Positions 25,008 to 34,584 are shown, counted from the first letter of the stretch. The stretch is 64,000 bases of DNA from Crassaminicella indica (GCF_019203185.1 NZ_CP078093.1:1895058-1959057); one strand, 5' to 3'. Numbers and translations are program-made. The notes: generated from the sequence alone by a model not told the origin.

Positions 25008-25862
25008 ATGGAATTATGGTATACAGAAAACTATACAGATACTGTTAAATTTTCAATTAAGGTAAAAGAACAGCTTTATACAAAAACTAGTCAATTTCAA
25101 CAGATTGATGTTTTTGATACATATGAATTTGGAAAGCTACTTACAATAGATGGACTTGTTATGATTACAGAAAAAGATGAATTTATTTATCATGATATGA
25201 TTACTCACGTGCCAATGGCAACAAACCCAAATATCAAAAGTGTTTTGGTTATTGGTGGTGGAGATGGAGGAACAGTTAGAGAACTTACTAGATATAAAAC
25301 AATAGAAAAGATTGATATGGTTGAGATAGATAAAGTAGTTGTAGATGCTTCAAGAGAGCATTTTCAGATTACTGCATGTAAATTAGATGATGAAAGAGTA
25401 AGTCTTTATTTTGAAGATGGCATCAAATTTGTAGAAGGAAAAGAAAATATATATGATCTAATCATTGTAGATTCAACAGATCCTATAGGACCTGGAGAAG
25501 GACTTTTTACAACAGAATTTTATAGAAATTGTTACAAAGCATTAACAGAAGAAGGTATTCTTGTAAATCAAAATGAAAGTCCTTATTATGAAGCTGATGC
25601 AAAAGAAATGATTAGAGCAAGCAAAAAGATCAAAAATATTTTTCCGATTGCAGAAGTATATCAAGCGCATATTCCAACTTATCCTTCTGGACATTGGTTA
25701 TTTGGGTTTGCATCTAAAAAGCTTCATCCAGTAAAAGATCTTGATGCACAAAAATGGAATGACTTAGGATTAAAAACAAAATATTACAATACAGATCTTC
25801 ATGTAGGTGCTTTTGCACTTCCTAATTATGTTAAGGAGATGATTGAAACTGGAGCGTTTTAA
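25008..25862 (+). CDS. speE: Spermidine synthase (polyamine aminopropyltransferase)
   Basis: The product is 284 residues, started after AGTAGGAGGAAAAAAAT. It transfers an aminopropyl group from decarboxylated SAM to putrescine. The SAM-binding signature VLVIGGGDGGTVREL (about residue 79) and the catalytic DSTDPIGPGEGLFT (Asp about 158) are intact. The N-terminal beta-barrel WYTENYTDTVKFSIKV is typical. Its stop overlaps the speB start by 20 bases, so translation is coupled. The donor-making enzyme SpeD is only a remnant just upstream. Confidence 0.95.
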   Translation: MELWYTENYTDTVKFSIKVKEQLYTKTSQFQQIDVFDTYEFGKLLTIDGLVMITEKDEFIYHDMITHVPMATNPNIKSVLVIGGGDGGTVRELTRYKTIEKIDMVEIDKVVVDASREHFQITACKLDDERVSLYFEDGIKFVEGKENIYDLIIVDSTDPIGPGEGLFTTEFYRNCYKALTEEGILVNQNESPYYEADAKEMIRASKKIKNIFPIAEVYQAHIPTYPSGHWLFGFASKKLHPVKDLDAQKWNDLGLKTKYYNTDLHVGAFALPNYVKEMIETGAF

Positions 25863-26700
25863 AAATATTTTAACTTTTTTAGGATTTGATAATGAATATA
25901 AAGATTCAAAAATAGTTGTTTTTGGGAGTCCTTTTGATGGGACAACATCCTTTAGACCGGGAACAAGATTTGCACCAAGCATTATGAGAAATGAGTCTTA
26001 TGGATTAGAAACATATAGTCCATATTTAGATAAAGATTTAGAAGATATTTCTGTATTTGATGCAGGTGATTTAGATTTTCCTTTTGGAAATACAAAAAAG
26101 GTACTAGACATGATTAGAGATTTTACAGCAGAGCTTGTAGAAGATGGTAAAATACCTGTAATGATTGGTGGGGAGCATCTTGTAACATTACCAGCTGTAG
26201 AAGCTGTGTATAAAAAGTATAAAGATTTATATATTCTACATTTTGATGCGCATACAGATTTAAGAGAGGATTATTTGGGAGAGAAGCTGTCTCATGCAAC
26301 TGTAATGAGGAGAATTTGGGATTTTATTGGGGACAATAGAATCTACCAGTTTGGAATAAGATCAGGAGAAAAATATGAATTTGAGTGGGCGAAAGAGCAT
26401 ACAAGGTTAACAAAGTTCAATTGTAATGGGTTAAAGGAAGCAGTAAAAGATATAGGAGATAGACCTGTATATGTAACCATTGATTTAGATATTCTAGATC
26501 CTTCTGTTTTCCCAGGAACAGGGACTATTGAACCAGGAGGAATATCTTTTCATGCTATGATGGAAGTAATAAGTATGATTAAAGATCTAAACATTGTAGG
26601 AGCTGATGTTGTAGAGCTTTCCCCTCATTACGATGCGAGCGGTGCTTCAACAGCAGTGGCTTGTAAGATTCTTAGAGAATTGGTGTTAGCTATTGAGTGA
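25843..26700 (+). CDS. speB: Agmatinase (ureohydrolase family)
   Basis: The product is 285 residues starting at a TTG (25843), seven bases after AAGGAG within the end of speE; the N-terminus KLERFKNILTFLGFD fits the family and there is no ATG in place. It hydrolyses agmatine to putrescine and urea. The binuclear Mn ligands are visible: GGEH (about 107), DAHTDLR (about 129-133) and DLDILDPS (about 212-216). With SpeA it provides putrescine for SpeE. The rare start and 20-base overlap suggest tight coupling. Confidence 0.93.
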   Translation: MKLERFKNILTFLGFDNEYKDSKIVVFGSPFDGTTSFRPGTRFAPSIMRNESYGLETYSPYLDKDLEDISVFDAGDLDFPFGNTKKVLDMIRDFTAELVEDGKIPVMIGGEHLVTLPAVEAVYKKYKDLYILHFDAHTDLREDYLGEKLSHATVMRRIWDFIGDNRIYQFGIRSGEKYEFEWAKEHTRLTKFNCNGLKEAVKDIGDRPVYVTIDLDILDPSVFPGTGTIEPGGISFHAMMEVISMIKDLNIVGADVVELSPHYDASGASTAVACKILRELVLAIE

Positions 26701-26734
26701 AAGCATAAAAAGGGAAATATAGGGAGAAGATTTT

Positions 26735-28018
26735 ATGAAAACCTTAATAAAAGGAGGATGGGTTATAGACCCATCTCAAAAGATCAATGAACCTTTAGAT
26801 TTATTGATTGAACATGGAAAAATAATAAAAATAGAAAAAAATATTCAAGTGGAAAATAAAAAGGTCATTGATGCTAGTGGTAAATATATTGTACCCGGGC
26901 TTATTGATATGCATGTACATTTTCGTGAACCGGGGTTTGAAAAAAAGGAAACAATTAAGACAGGAGCTTTGTCTGCAGTAGCTGGAGGCTTTACAAGTGT
27001 TGTATGTATGCCTAATACAAGTCCTGTGATTGATAATGTTCATACGATAGATTATATAAAAGAAAAGGCAAAAGATGCAGCTTGTAATATATACTTTATG
27101 GGAAGCATTACAAAAGATTTAGAAGGAAAAATTCTAACTCCTTATAAAGCTTTAATCAATGAAGGTATTGTTGGTATTACAGACGATGGTAAGACTGTTA
27201 TGAACACTAGAGTTATGTATGAAGCAATGGAAGAGGCAAAAAACTTAGATCTTTTAGTGAGTACTCATTGTGAAGATATAGATATGGTTTATGATCGATC
27301 TATAAATAGAGGTGAAATATCAAAACAATTAAATTTAGAAGGTATTCCTCCTTTAGCAGAGGAAGTGATTATTTCAAGGGATATTTTCTTAGCAGAAAAA
27401 ATAGGAGCTAAGGTTCATATTCAACATATTTCTACAAAAAATGGAGTACAGCTTGTAAGAGAGGCAAAGAAAAAAGGAGTCAATATATCTTGTGAAGCTG
27501 CCCCACATCATTTTACCTTGACTGATAAGGAGATATTAAAAAAGGGAAGCAGTGCAAAAATGAGTCCTCCTTTAAGAACAGCAGAAGATGTAGAAGCTAT
27601 AAAGGAAGGTTTGTTAGATGGAACTATTGATTTGATTGCAACGGATCATGCACCTCATACGAAAGCAGATAAAGATAAAAATTTAGTAGAAGCTGCTAAT
27701 GGTATTATAGGACTTGAAACAGCTTTAGGATTAGCACTTACCGAGCTTGTTCATAAAGGAAGCATGACACTTGAAGCTTTGGTAAAAAAGATGAGCTATA
27801 ATCCAGCAAAGCTATTGGATATTCCAAAGGGTACATTAAAGCTTGGTAGCGATGCAGATGTTACAATAATCGATATTGAAAAGGAATGGGTTGTTGATAA
27901 AGAACAATTTTATTCAAAAGCAAGGAATACACCGTTTGATGGATGGAAATTAAAAGGAAAAGCTGTGATGACAATAGTCGGTGGTGAAATAAAATATATA
28001 GAAAGAAGTATATTATAA
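26735..28018 (+). CDS. pyrC: Dihydroorotase
   Basis: The product is 427 residues, started after AGGGAGAAGATTTT. It catalyses the cyclisation of carbamoyl-aspartate to dihydroorotate in pyrimidine synthesis. Metal-binding residues are seen in DMHVHFREPG (HxH), the later His in IQHIST and APHHF, and the Asp in ATDHAPH. Length and motifs fit the class I PyrC of Firmicutes. It follows speB by 34 bases and may share its transcript. No other pyr genes are nearby. Confidence 0.93.
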   Translation: MKTLIKGGWVIDPSQKINEPLDLLIEHGKIIKIEKNIQVENKKVIDASGKYIVPGLIDMHVHFREPGFEKKETIKTGALSAVAGGFTSVVCMPNTSPVIDNVHTIDYIKEKAKDAACNIYFMGSITKDLEGKILTPYKALINEGIVGITDDGKTVMNTRVMYEAMEEAKNLDLLVSTHCEDIDMVYDRSINRGEISKQLNLEGIPPLAEEVIISRDIFLAEKIGAKVHIQHISTKNGVQLVREAKKKGVNISCEAAPHHFTLTDKEILKKGSSAKMSPPLRTAEDVEAIKEGLLDGTIDLIATDHAPHTKADKDKNLVEAANGIIGLETALGLALTELVHKGSMTLEALVKKMSYNPAKLLDIPKGTLKLGSDADVTIIDIEKEWVVDKEQFYSKARNTPFDGWKLKGKAVMTIVGGEIKYIERSIL

Positions 28019-28024
28019 GTTTAT

Positions 28025-28285
28025 CTATAGCCTATGTATAGGTAAACAACATCAACATAAAAAAAGAAATATATAAAGATAAGTGAATGACTTCGATAAC
28101 TTTTGTAAAAAAACTTACTGAGATTTCATGAAAAATACGTTAAGAACCTTCATTGTTTGAACGAAGTGAGTTTTGAAGGTTTAGTATTTTTTCATGGAAT
28201 GAAGTTTTGTTTTTTCAAAAGTTATCTGGAATGAACTATCTTTTATATTTCATTTTGAAGTTGTTTGCCTATAGTTTATATGATT
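28025..28285. repeat. ~235-nt imperfect hairpin downstream of pyrC
   Basis: The whole gap folds on itself in four successive pairings: ATAGGTAAACAAC (28038) with GTTGTTTGCCTAT (28260-28272); AGAAATATATAAAGATA with TATCTTTTATATTTC; GATAACTTTTGTAAAAAAAC with GTTTTTTCAAAAGTTATC; and CATGAAAAATACG...AACCTTCA with TGAAGGTT...GTATTTTTTCATG. The apex is near 28158. No frame is open through it. It could be a miniature transposable element, a repeat unit, or a structured RNA in the pyrC 3' region. Confidence 0.65.
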
Positions 28286-28297
28286 TTCATAAAATAA

Positions 28298-28338
28298 TAA
28301 AAAGATAGGAAATAAAATTAATTCCTATCTTTTTATTA
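28298..28338. terminator. Bidirectional terminator
   Basis: AAAGATAGGAA pairs with TTCCTATCTTT, with A- and T-runs on each side, between pyrC and the converging DUF5320 gene. Confidence 0.75.
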
Positions 28339-28339
28339 T

Positions 28340-28582
28340 TTATGCTTCACTTTTGCCAGTATCTTTATTTAATCTGTCCTTTATTGCTTCAAGTTCATTT
28401 TCAAGAATTTCTTTTCTTCTTTCAAGAAACTCTTTTTCACTTCCTATCCATCTACATAGTCCTAAACCTCTTCCATAACCTCTGTTATATCTTACTGAAT
28501 CATTATAAATATTACAATTACCTCTTCTTCTTCCAGTTCCTGCACCCATTCCCATTGGTCCTGTTCCATCTAATCTTGGCAT
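28340..28582 (-). CDS. DUF5320-type small protein (80 aa)
   Basis: AAAAAAGGAGATGATTAT precedes the ATG. The Gly/Met/Arg-rich N-terminus (MPRLDGTGPMGMGAGTGRRR) and the helical Glu/Lys-rich C-terminal part (EFLERRKEILENELEAIKDR) are the hallmark of DUF5320 proteins of anaerobes, often found beside iron-molybdenum cofactor-like (NifX/NifB) and Mrp proteins. No such partner is in this window. The function is unknown; it is likely cytoplasmic. Confidence 0.8.
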   Translation of the reverse strand: MPRLDGTGPMGMGAGTGRRRGNCNIYNDSVRYNRGYGRGLGLCRWIGSEKEFLERRKEILENELEAIKDRLNKDTGKSEA

Positions 28583-28762
28583 ATAATCATCTCCTTTTTT
28601 ATTTTTAGCATATGCTATTTATCTTTATTGTAAAACAGTTTTGGTCATATGTCAATAACTCTGCGAAAAAAATTTTGGTCATATGTTCAAAATTATAAAA
28701 AGAGTATAGTGTCTTTATTGAAATGATATGTAAAATTATGTTTACAAATTTCAGCCTATCCC

Positions 28763-28792
28763 TTGACAAATTTATTATTTTACAGGTAAAAT
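28763..28792 (+). promoter_or_regulatory. Promoter of the ileS T-box transcript
   Basis: TTGACA (28763-28768) and TAAAAT (28787-28792) are 18 bases apart, about 30 bases before the T-box leader. Confidence 0.6.
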
Positions 28793-28821
28793 ATAATGTA
28801 AAATTATAAAATAATAAAAGG

Positions 28822-29060
28822 TTAGGATAAGGACAGTAGTAAAAAGATTGCGTATACAGAGAAATAATCATTTGGTGAGAGATTATTACAAATCTTTTTA
28901 TGAAGATCACCTTGGAGCTGAAATCCTGAAAGTATAATACGAGTAGGGATTTTCGCAGGCATGCGTTATGATGCATTGAGTGATAAGACGTATAAGTCTT
29001 ATAATAAGGGTGGTACCGCGGTTTATTCGTCCCTAAGCATTTGCTTAGGGACTTTTATTA
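28822..29060 (+). promoter_or_regulatory. T-box riboswitch, isoleucine (ileS leader)
   Basis: The T-box core AAGGGTGGTACCGCG is at 29006-29020, followed by the terminator stem GTCCCTAAGC...GCTTAGGGAC and TTTTA (29030-29055). The specifier in stem I is ATC (28906-28908) in the context GAAG-ATC-ACC, an Ile codon, and the AGTAGG-type box follows at about 28944. Uncharged tRNA-Ile would favour the antiterminator and allow ileS expression. Confidence 0.92.
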
Positions 29061-29080
29061 TTGAAAAATAAATAGAAAGG

Positions 29081-32000
29081 ATGAAGGAGATGGAAAAATT
29101 TAAGACTTTATCTGATTTACCAATAGCTGAAGTTCAAAACAAAATTTCAGATTCTTGGGATAAAAATAATCTCTTGAATAAATGTGTTGAAACAAGAAAA
29201 GATGGGAAGCCTTTTGTATTTTTCGAAGGACCTCCTACTGCAAATGGAAGACCAGGAATCCATCACGTAATGGCTAGAACATTAAAAGACTCTGTTTGTA
29301 GATATAAAACTATGACAGGTCATCAAGTAAAAAGAAAAGCAGGTTGGGATACGCATGGATTACCTGTAGAGATTGAAGTTGAAAAGCAATTAAATTTATC
29401 TGACAAACAAGAAATTGAAAACTATGGAATTGATAAATTTAATAAAAAGTGTCGTGAGTCTGTATTCTCCTATGAAAAACAATGGAGAGAAATGACAAGA
29501 AGAATGGGATATATGATTGACCTAGACAATCCATATATTACGTTAGATAACGATTATATTGAATCTGTATGGTGGATATTAAATAAATTCTTCAATGAAG
29601 GTTATATGTATGAAGGTCATAAAATCCTTCCATATTGTCCTAGATGTGGAACAGGACTTGCTTCTCATGAGGTAGCACAAGGATATAAAGAAATAAAATC
29701 TAATACTGTAATTGCTGCTTTTAAAAGAAAAGATGCAGATGAGTATTTCTTAGTATGGACAACTACACCTTGGACATTATCATCAAATGTTGCACTAGCT
29801 GTACATCCTGAAGAAACTTATTTAAAAGTAAAATCAAAGGGAAATGTATTTTATGTAGTAAAGCAATTGGCTAATAGAGTACTTGGAGAAGAATTTGAAG
29901 TATTAGAAGAATTAAAAGGAAAAGATTTAGAATATATGGAATATGAACAGTTAATGCCTTTTGTAAAGCCTGATAAGAAAGCATTTTTTGTAACAGTTGC
30001 TGATTATGTAACTACTGAAGATGGAACAGGTATTGTTCATATTGCACCAGCTTTTGGAGAAGATGACTATCAGGTTGGTAGAAAATATGATCTTCCTGTA
30101 ATTCAACCAGTAGATGAAAGTGGAAAATATACGGCTACTCCTTGGGAAGGTAGATTTGTAATGGATCCTGATGTAGATGTGGAGATTATTAAGTGGTTAC
30201 ATGCAGAAGGAAAGTTATTCAAAAAAGAAAAGGTAGCACATAATTATCCGCACTGCTGGAGATGTTCAACACCACTTTTATATTATGCGAAGCCAAGCTG
30301 GTATATTGAAATGACAAAACTAAAGGATCAATTGATTAAAAATAATAATACAGTAAATTGGTATCCTGATTATGTAGGAGAAAAAAGGTTTGGAAACTGG
30401 TTAGAGAACTTAAACGATTGGGCATTATCTAGAAATCGTTATTGGGGTACACCACTGAATATTTGGAGATGTGAATGTGGACATACTACCTCCGTTGGTT
30501 CAAGAAAAGAATTAGCAGAAAGAGCTATTGAAGATATAGACGAAAATATAGAATTACACAGACCATATGTAGATGATGTGCATTTAAAATGTGAAAAATG
30601 TGGCGGTACAATGACAAGGGTTACAGAGGTGATTGACTGCTGGTTTGATAGTGGGGCTATGCCTTATGCACAACATCATTACCCATTTGAAAATAAAGAG
30701 AATTTTGATGAAGAATTATTCCCAGCAGATTTTATTTGTGAAGGGATTGATCAAACTCGAGGATGGTTCTATTCATTACTTGCAATTTCTACATTTGTTA
30801 AAGGTGTATCTCCTTATAAAAACGTATTAGTAAATGACTTGCTTTTAGACAAAGATGGAAGGAAGATGTCTAAATCAAGAGGAAATACAGTAGATCCATT
30901 TGAGCTTTTTGATAAGTATGGAGCAGATGTATTAAGATGGTATTTACTTTATGTATCTCCTGCATGGACACCAACAAGATTTGATTTAGATGGACTAAAA
31001 GAAGTACAAAGTAAATTCTTCGGAACTATTAAAAACGTTTATAATTTCTTTACTCTATATGCTAATACAGATGAAATCAATCCAAAGGAATTCTTTGTTC
31101 CATATAATGAGCGTCCAGAGCTTGATAGATGGATTTTATCAAAATACAATAGTTTAATAAAAGACGTAAAAGCAGAGCTTGAGATATATGATTTAACAAA
31201 AACTGTGAGAAAAATTCAGGATTTTGTAAATGAAGATTTATCGAACTGGTATATAAGACGTGCACGTAGACGTTTTTGGGCAACAGAACTAACAGAAGAT
31301 AAAAAGGCTGTGTACAATACAACTTATGAAATATTAGTAGGTATTTCAAAAATGGTTGCACCATTTGCGCCATTCTTATCAGAAGAGATGTATAGAAATT
31401 TAACAGGAGAAGAATCTGTACATTTAGCATACTATCCAGAAGTAGATGAAGCTCTAATAGATAAAAAGGTAGAAGAAAGAATGGACCTTGTTAGAGATTT
31501 AGTTGGCTTAGGACGTGCAGCAAGAGAAAAATCAAAGATCAAGGTTCGTCAACCTGTTAAAGAAATTATGATTGATGGAAAATATGAATCATTAATTTCT
31601 GATTTAGTACCACTTATCAAAGAGGAATTAAATGTGAAAGAAGTGGTGTTTGAAAAAGAATTGAACCAATTTATGAACTTTAGCTTAAAACCAAACTTTA
31701 AAGTTGCAGGGCCTATATTTGGTTCAAAAATAAAACTTCTTGGAAAAGCATTAGCTAGCCTTGATGCATCTAGTGTAGTACCAAAGCTTGAAAATGGTGA
31801 AACAGTAGAAGTATCAGTAGATGGAGAGACTTTCTCTTTAAGCAAAGATCATGTATTGATTACTATTTCTGCAAAGGAAGGATTTACTGTACAGATGCAG
31901 AATAATCTGTTTGTAATTTTAGAAACAACTCTAACACAAGAGTTAATCGATGAAGGGTTTGCTCGTGAATTTATTTCTAAAGTTCAACAAATGCGTAAAA

Positions 32001-32197
32001 ACAATGGATATGAAATGATGGATAAAATTAGAATTTACTTTGATGGAGATGATGAAATCACTAAAGCTATAAATATCCATAAGGATTATATTATGCAAGA
32101 AACTTTAGCAGAAAGTATTGAGATGGTATCAGATAATAGCTTTGAGCAACAAAACTTAAATGGTCATAAGACAGGGATTAAGCTAGAGAGAATATAA
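29081..32197 (+). CDS. ileS: Isoleucyl-tRNA synthetase, IleS2 type with GXHH signature
   Basis: The product is 1038 residues (the start may be 29081 or 29090). It charges tRNA-Ile. Length and sequence fit the eukaryote-like IleS2 class. The class I signature, usually HXGH, here reads GIHH (residues 59-62, in PPTANGRPGIHHVMARTLKD), i.e. first and third positions swapped. KMSKS is intact (DGRKMSKSRGN, about residue 593). The editing domain (about 200-390) and the C-terminal anticodon part are present. Regulated by the Ile T-box upstream and ended by a terminator at 32201. The GXHH form has been connected with strong mupirocin resistance. Confidence 0.95.
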   Translation: MKEMEKFKTLSDLPIAEVQNKISDSWDKNNLLNKCVETRKDGKPFVFFEGPPTANGRPGIHHVMARTLKDSVCRYKTMTGHQVKRKAGWDTHGLPVEIEVEKQLNLSDKQEIENYGIDKFNKKCRESVFSYEKQWREMTRRMGYMIDLDNPYITLDNDYIESVWWILNKFFNEGYMYEGHKILPYCPRCGTGLASHEVAQGYKEIKSNTVIAAFKRKDADEYFLVWTTTPWTLSSNVALAVHPEETYLKVKSKGNVFYVVKQLANRVLGEEFEVLEELKGKDLEYMEYEQLMPFVKPDKKAFFVTVADYVTTEDGTGIVHIAPAFGEDDYQVGRKYDLPVIQPVDESGKYTATPWEGRFVMDPDVDVEIIKWLHAEGKLFKKEKVAHNYPHCWRCSTPLLYYAKPSWYIEMTKLKDQLIKNNNTVNWYPDYVGEKRFGNWLENLNDWALSRNRYWGTPLNIWRCECGHTTSVGSRKELAERAIEDIDENIELHRPYVDDVHLKCEKCGGTMTRVTEVIDCWFDSGAMPYAQHHYPFENKENFDEELFPADFICEGIDQTRGWFYSLLAISTFVKGVSPYKNVLVNDLLLDKDGRKMSKSRGNTVDPFELFDKYGADVLRWYLLYVSPAWTPTRFDLDGLKEVQSKFFGTIKNVYNFFTLYANTDEINPKEFFVPYNERPELDRWILSKYNSLIKDVKAELEIYDLTKTVRKIQDFVNEDLSNWYIRRARRRFWATELTEDKKAVYNTTYEILVGISKMVAPFAPFLSEEMYRNLTGEESVHLAYYPEVDEALIDKKVEERMDLVRDLVGLGRAAREKSKIKVRQPVKEIMIDGKYESLISDLVPLIKEELNVKEVVFEKELNQFMNFSLKPNFKVAGPIFGSKIKLLGKALASLDASSVVPKLENGETVEVSVDGETFSLSKDHVLITISAKEGFTVQMQNNLFVILETTLTQELIDEGFAREFISKVQQMRKNNGYEMMDKIRIYFDGDDEITKAINIHKDYIMQETLAESIEMVSDNSFEQQNLNGHKTGIKLERI

Positions 32198-32200
32198 TAG

Positions 32201-32227
32201 AAAAATCAGCCGTTTGGCTGATTTTTT
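32201..32227 (+). terminator. Terminator of ileS
   Basis: AAAATCAGCC pairs with GGCTGATTTT, followed by a T-run. Confidence 0.85.
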
Positions 32228-32341
32228 CGATTCTGAAATATATAAGCTAATAGAAGTGATATTGAGAAATATTTTTAACTATGGTAAAATATTTCCGAAA
32301 TGGAACAGAGTAAGCTTTTAATGATTAGCTGGAGGAGTTGT

Positions 32342-34075
32342 ATGAATAAGGTAAATAATGAAATAAGAGCAGATATACAAAATGTTGCAGGTCTAAAAAC
32401 AACCCAAGAAAAATTGCGTATAGCAGAAAAAGTATTCAACAATACCAGTGAAGGAATTGCTGTTACAAACTCACAAGGAATAATACAGTGGGTAAATCCA
32501 GCATTTACTGTTATTACTGGATATAGTGCAAGGGAAGCTATTGGAAAAAATCCTCGTATTTTGCGTTCTGAGAGGCATAATAAGAACTTTTATAAGCAAA
32601 TGTGGAAAAAACTTATAGAAAAGGGAGAGTGGAAGGGGCATATATGGAATAGACGAAAGAATGGAGAAACTTATCTAGAATGGCTGAATATTTCTGCTGT
32701 AAAAGATGATAGTGGAAAAACTCTTCAATATGTTTCCGTATTTCATGATCTTACAGATAGTGTAATGAAAGAAGAGCATATAAAATATCAAGCTTATCAT
32801 GATGTTTTAACAGAACTCCCCAATAGAGAGTTGGTAAAGGATCGCTTGAATCTGGCATTAGCTCATGCGTATAAGAACAATAAAATGCTTGCGGTGATTT
32901 TTTTGGATTTGGATCGGTTCAAACGTATTAACGATATTTTAGGGCATCATATTGGAGATATGCTCCTTCAAGCTGTAGCAAAGAGATTAAAAAAATGTGT
33001 GGATGCAGGAAATACAGTTGGACGATTAGGTGGAGATGAGTTTATTATCATTCTTGAAGAGATAAAAAGCGTACAAAACGTTATAAAAATAGTACATAAG
33101 ATTTTTCATATTTTTGAGAAGTATTTTTTATTAAAGGGTCATGAAATCTATGTGACTGCAAGTATAGGGATAACCATTTATCCATCTGATGGAGATAGTA
33201 TGGAAGGTTTGATGCAAAATGCTGAAGTGGCTATGTATCGTGCAAAGGAGAAAGGGAAAAATAACTATCAATTATATACTCCACAGATGAATGAAAGCGC
33301 ATATGAACAGTTGCTTATGGAAAATGATCTGTATAAGGCATTAGAAAAAAAAGAATTTATTCTTTATTATCAGCCACAAGTAAAAACTACTACAGGAGAA
33401 ATTATTGGAGCAGAAGCACTTATTCGATGGAAGCATCCTAAATTAGGACTTATTTCTCCAGCTAAGTTTATTCCATTAGCAGAAGAAACGGGCTTTATTG
33501 TTCCTTTAGGAGAGTGGGTTTTACGAAAAGCTTGTGAACAAAATATACTTTGGCAGAAAAAAGGATTAAAAAATATTAGAGTTTCTGTAAACCTTTCACC
33601 ACTGCAATTTAAGCAAAAGAATCTAATAGAAAAAATTACGAAAATCATAAAAGAGACAGGAATAAGACCGGAAGATTTAGAGCTTGAGATTACAGAGAGT
33701 AGTGCTATGCTAGATCCTAATTTTACAATAAAGACATTAAAAACATTTAATCAAATGGGTATTAAAATAGCTATTGATGATTTTGGTACTGGATATTCTT
33801 CTTTGGCTTATTTTAGAAGTTTTCCTATTCATAAAATAAAAATAGATCAGTTGTTTATAAGAGATCTTAATAAAGATGAAAGCAATAAAGCTATTGTTCT
33901 TGCTATTATGGGGATTGCTAATAGCTTAGGATTAAAAGCTATTGCTGAGGGTGTTGAGACCAAAGAACAGTTAAATTGGCTAAAAAAATATGGCTGTGAT
34001 GAGATACAGGGATATTTATTTAGTCCACCTGTAAGTTCATGGGAATTTGAAAAAATACTAGTAGAAAAACAGTAG
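32342..34075 (+). CDS. PAS-GGDEF-EAL cyclic-di-GMP protein
   Basis: The product is 577 residues from the ATG at 32342 (GGAGGAGTTGT upstream); an in-frame ATG at 32300 lacks a ribosome site. Order: PAS sensor (about 30-150, VTNSQGIIQWVNPAFTVITG), GGDEF (about 155-315, intact GRLGGDEFIIIL), EAL (about 325-570, intact AEALIRW, ELEITESSA, DDFGTGYSS, EGVET). Both synthesis and breakdown of c-di-GMP look possible. I see no RxxD inhibitory site before GGDEF. There is no membrane segment, so it is probably a cytosolic sensor. Confidence 0.93.
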   Translation: MNKVNNEIRADIQNVAGLKTTQEKLRIAEKVFNNTSEGIAVTNSQGIIQWVNPAFTVITGYSAREAIGKNPRILRSERHNKNFYKQMWKKLIEKGEWKGHIWNRRKNGETYLEWLNISAVKDDSGKTLQYVSVFHDLTDSVMKEEHIKYQAYHDVLTELPNRELVKDRLNLALAHAYKNNKMLAVIFLDLDRFKRINDILGHHIGDMLLQAVAKRLKKCVDAGNTVGRLGGDEFIIILEEIKSVQNVIKIVHKIFHIFEKYFLLKGHEIYVTASIGITIYPSDGDSMEGLMQNAEVAMYRAKEKGKNNYQLYTPQMNESAYEQLLMENDLYKALEKKEFILYYQPQVKTTTGEIIGAEALIRWKHPKLGLISPAKFIPLAEETGFIVPLGEWVLRKACEQNILWQKKGLKNIRVSVNLSPLQFKQKNLIEKITKIIKETGIRPEDLELEITESSAMLDPNFTIKTLKTFNQMGIKIAIDDFGTGYSSLAYFRSFPIHKIKIDQLFIRDLNKDESNKAIVLAIMGIANSLGLKAIAEGVETKEQLNWLKKYGCDEIQGYLFSPPVSSWEFEKILVEKQ

Positions 34076-34098
34076 TATTGAGGATACTACTGTTTTTC
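34065..34098 (+). terminator. Terminator of the GGDEF-EAL gene
   Basis: AAAACAGTAGTAT pairs with ATACTACTGTTTT, followed by TTTCTT. Confidence 0.8.
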
Positions 34099-34149
34099 TT
34101 AATAAGAGATCGTATCAAGAGGAAGCATTAAATTATTAGTTTTGTTACA

Positions 34150-34183
34150 AGAAAAAGACTACTTCACTATGGAGTAGTAGTCT
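34150..34183 (-). terminator. Terminator of cwlJ-gerQ
   Basis: On the minus strand AGACTACT pairs with AGTAGTCT and is followed by TTTTTC, just downstream of gerQ. Confidence 0.7.
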
Positions 34184-34194
34184 GTAATACAATA

Positions 34195-34584
34195 TTATTT
34201 AAATATTTCTACAAACTTAATAGAATAAATATCACACACTAAGTAATTATCTGTTTCTGGTTCTTGTATAACGATGTAACTGATTCCAACATCAAGTAAT
34301 TTACCTTCACGATCTATGAGCATATTTGTTCCAATTAAAAACTCTATTTTTACATATTCACCGATTTGTGTTTTTAAATATCCTTGAGTATAATTAATAT
34401 CGTCTTGAACAGGTGGACCAGGTTCAAAATCAAAATTTGGTGGTATTTGAGTAGCAGGTGGTGTTATAGGTGATGGGTTATTTGGTGGCATAGCTTCTTC
34501 GTGGTTTGATGGCATAGGCATACTTGGTGTCATTGGATACATTGGCATCCAGGGATAGTAGTAGTTTGGAAAATCATTAAACAT
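34195..34584 (-). CDS. gerQ: GerQ-like spore coat protein
   Basis: The product is 129 residues. The N-terminal half is Pro/Met/Tyr-rich low complexity (YYYPWMPMYPMTPSMPMPS); the C-terminal half matches GerQ (YLKTQIGEYVKIEFLIGTNM, then YIVIQEPETDNYLVCDIYSI). In Bacillus GerQ is a coat protein that holds the cortex hydrolase CwlJ in place for calcium-dipicolinate germination. The gene is 35 bases downstream of cwlJ, which fixes the assignment. AAGGAGGTTTATTT precedes the ATG. Confidence 0.88.
   Translation of the reverse strand: MFNDFPNYYYPWMPMYPMTPSMPMPSNHEEAMPPNNPSPITPPATQIPPNFDFEPGPPVQDDINYTQGYLKTQIGEYVKIEFLIGTNMLIDREGKLLDVGISYIVIQEPETDNYLVCDIYSIKFVEIFK

Noticed and set aside
28025-28285. 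Long hairpin as the pyrC terminator or a riboswitch for the next gene
   Set aside because: It has no T-run at its foot, a proper terminator follows at 28298, and the next gene is on the other strand.
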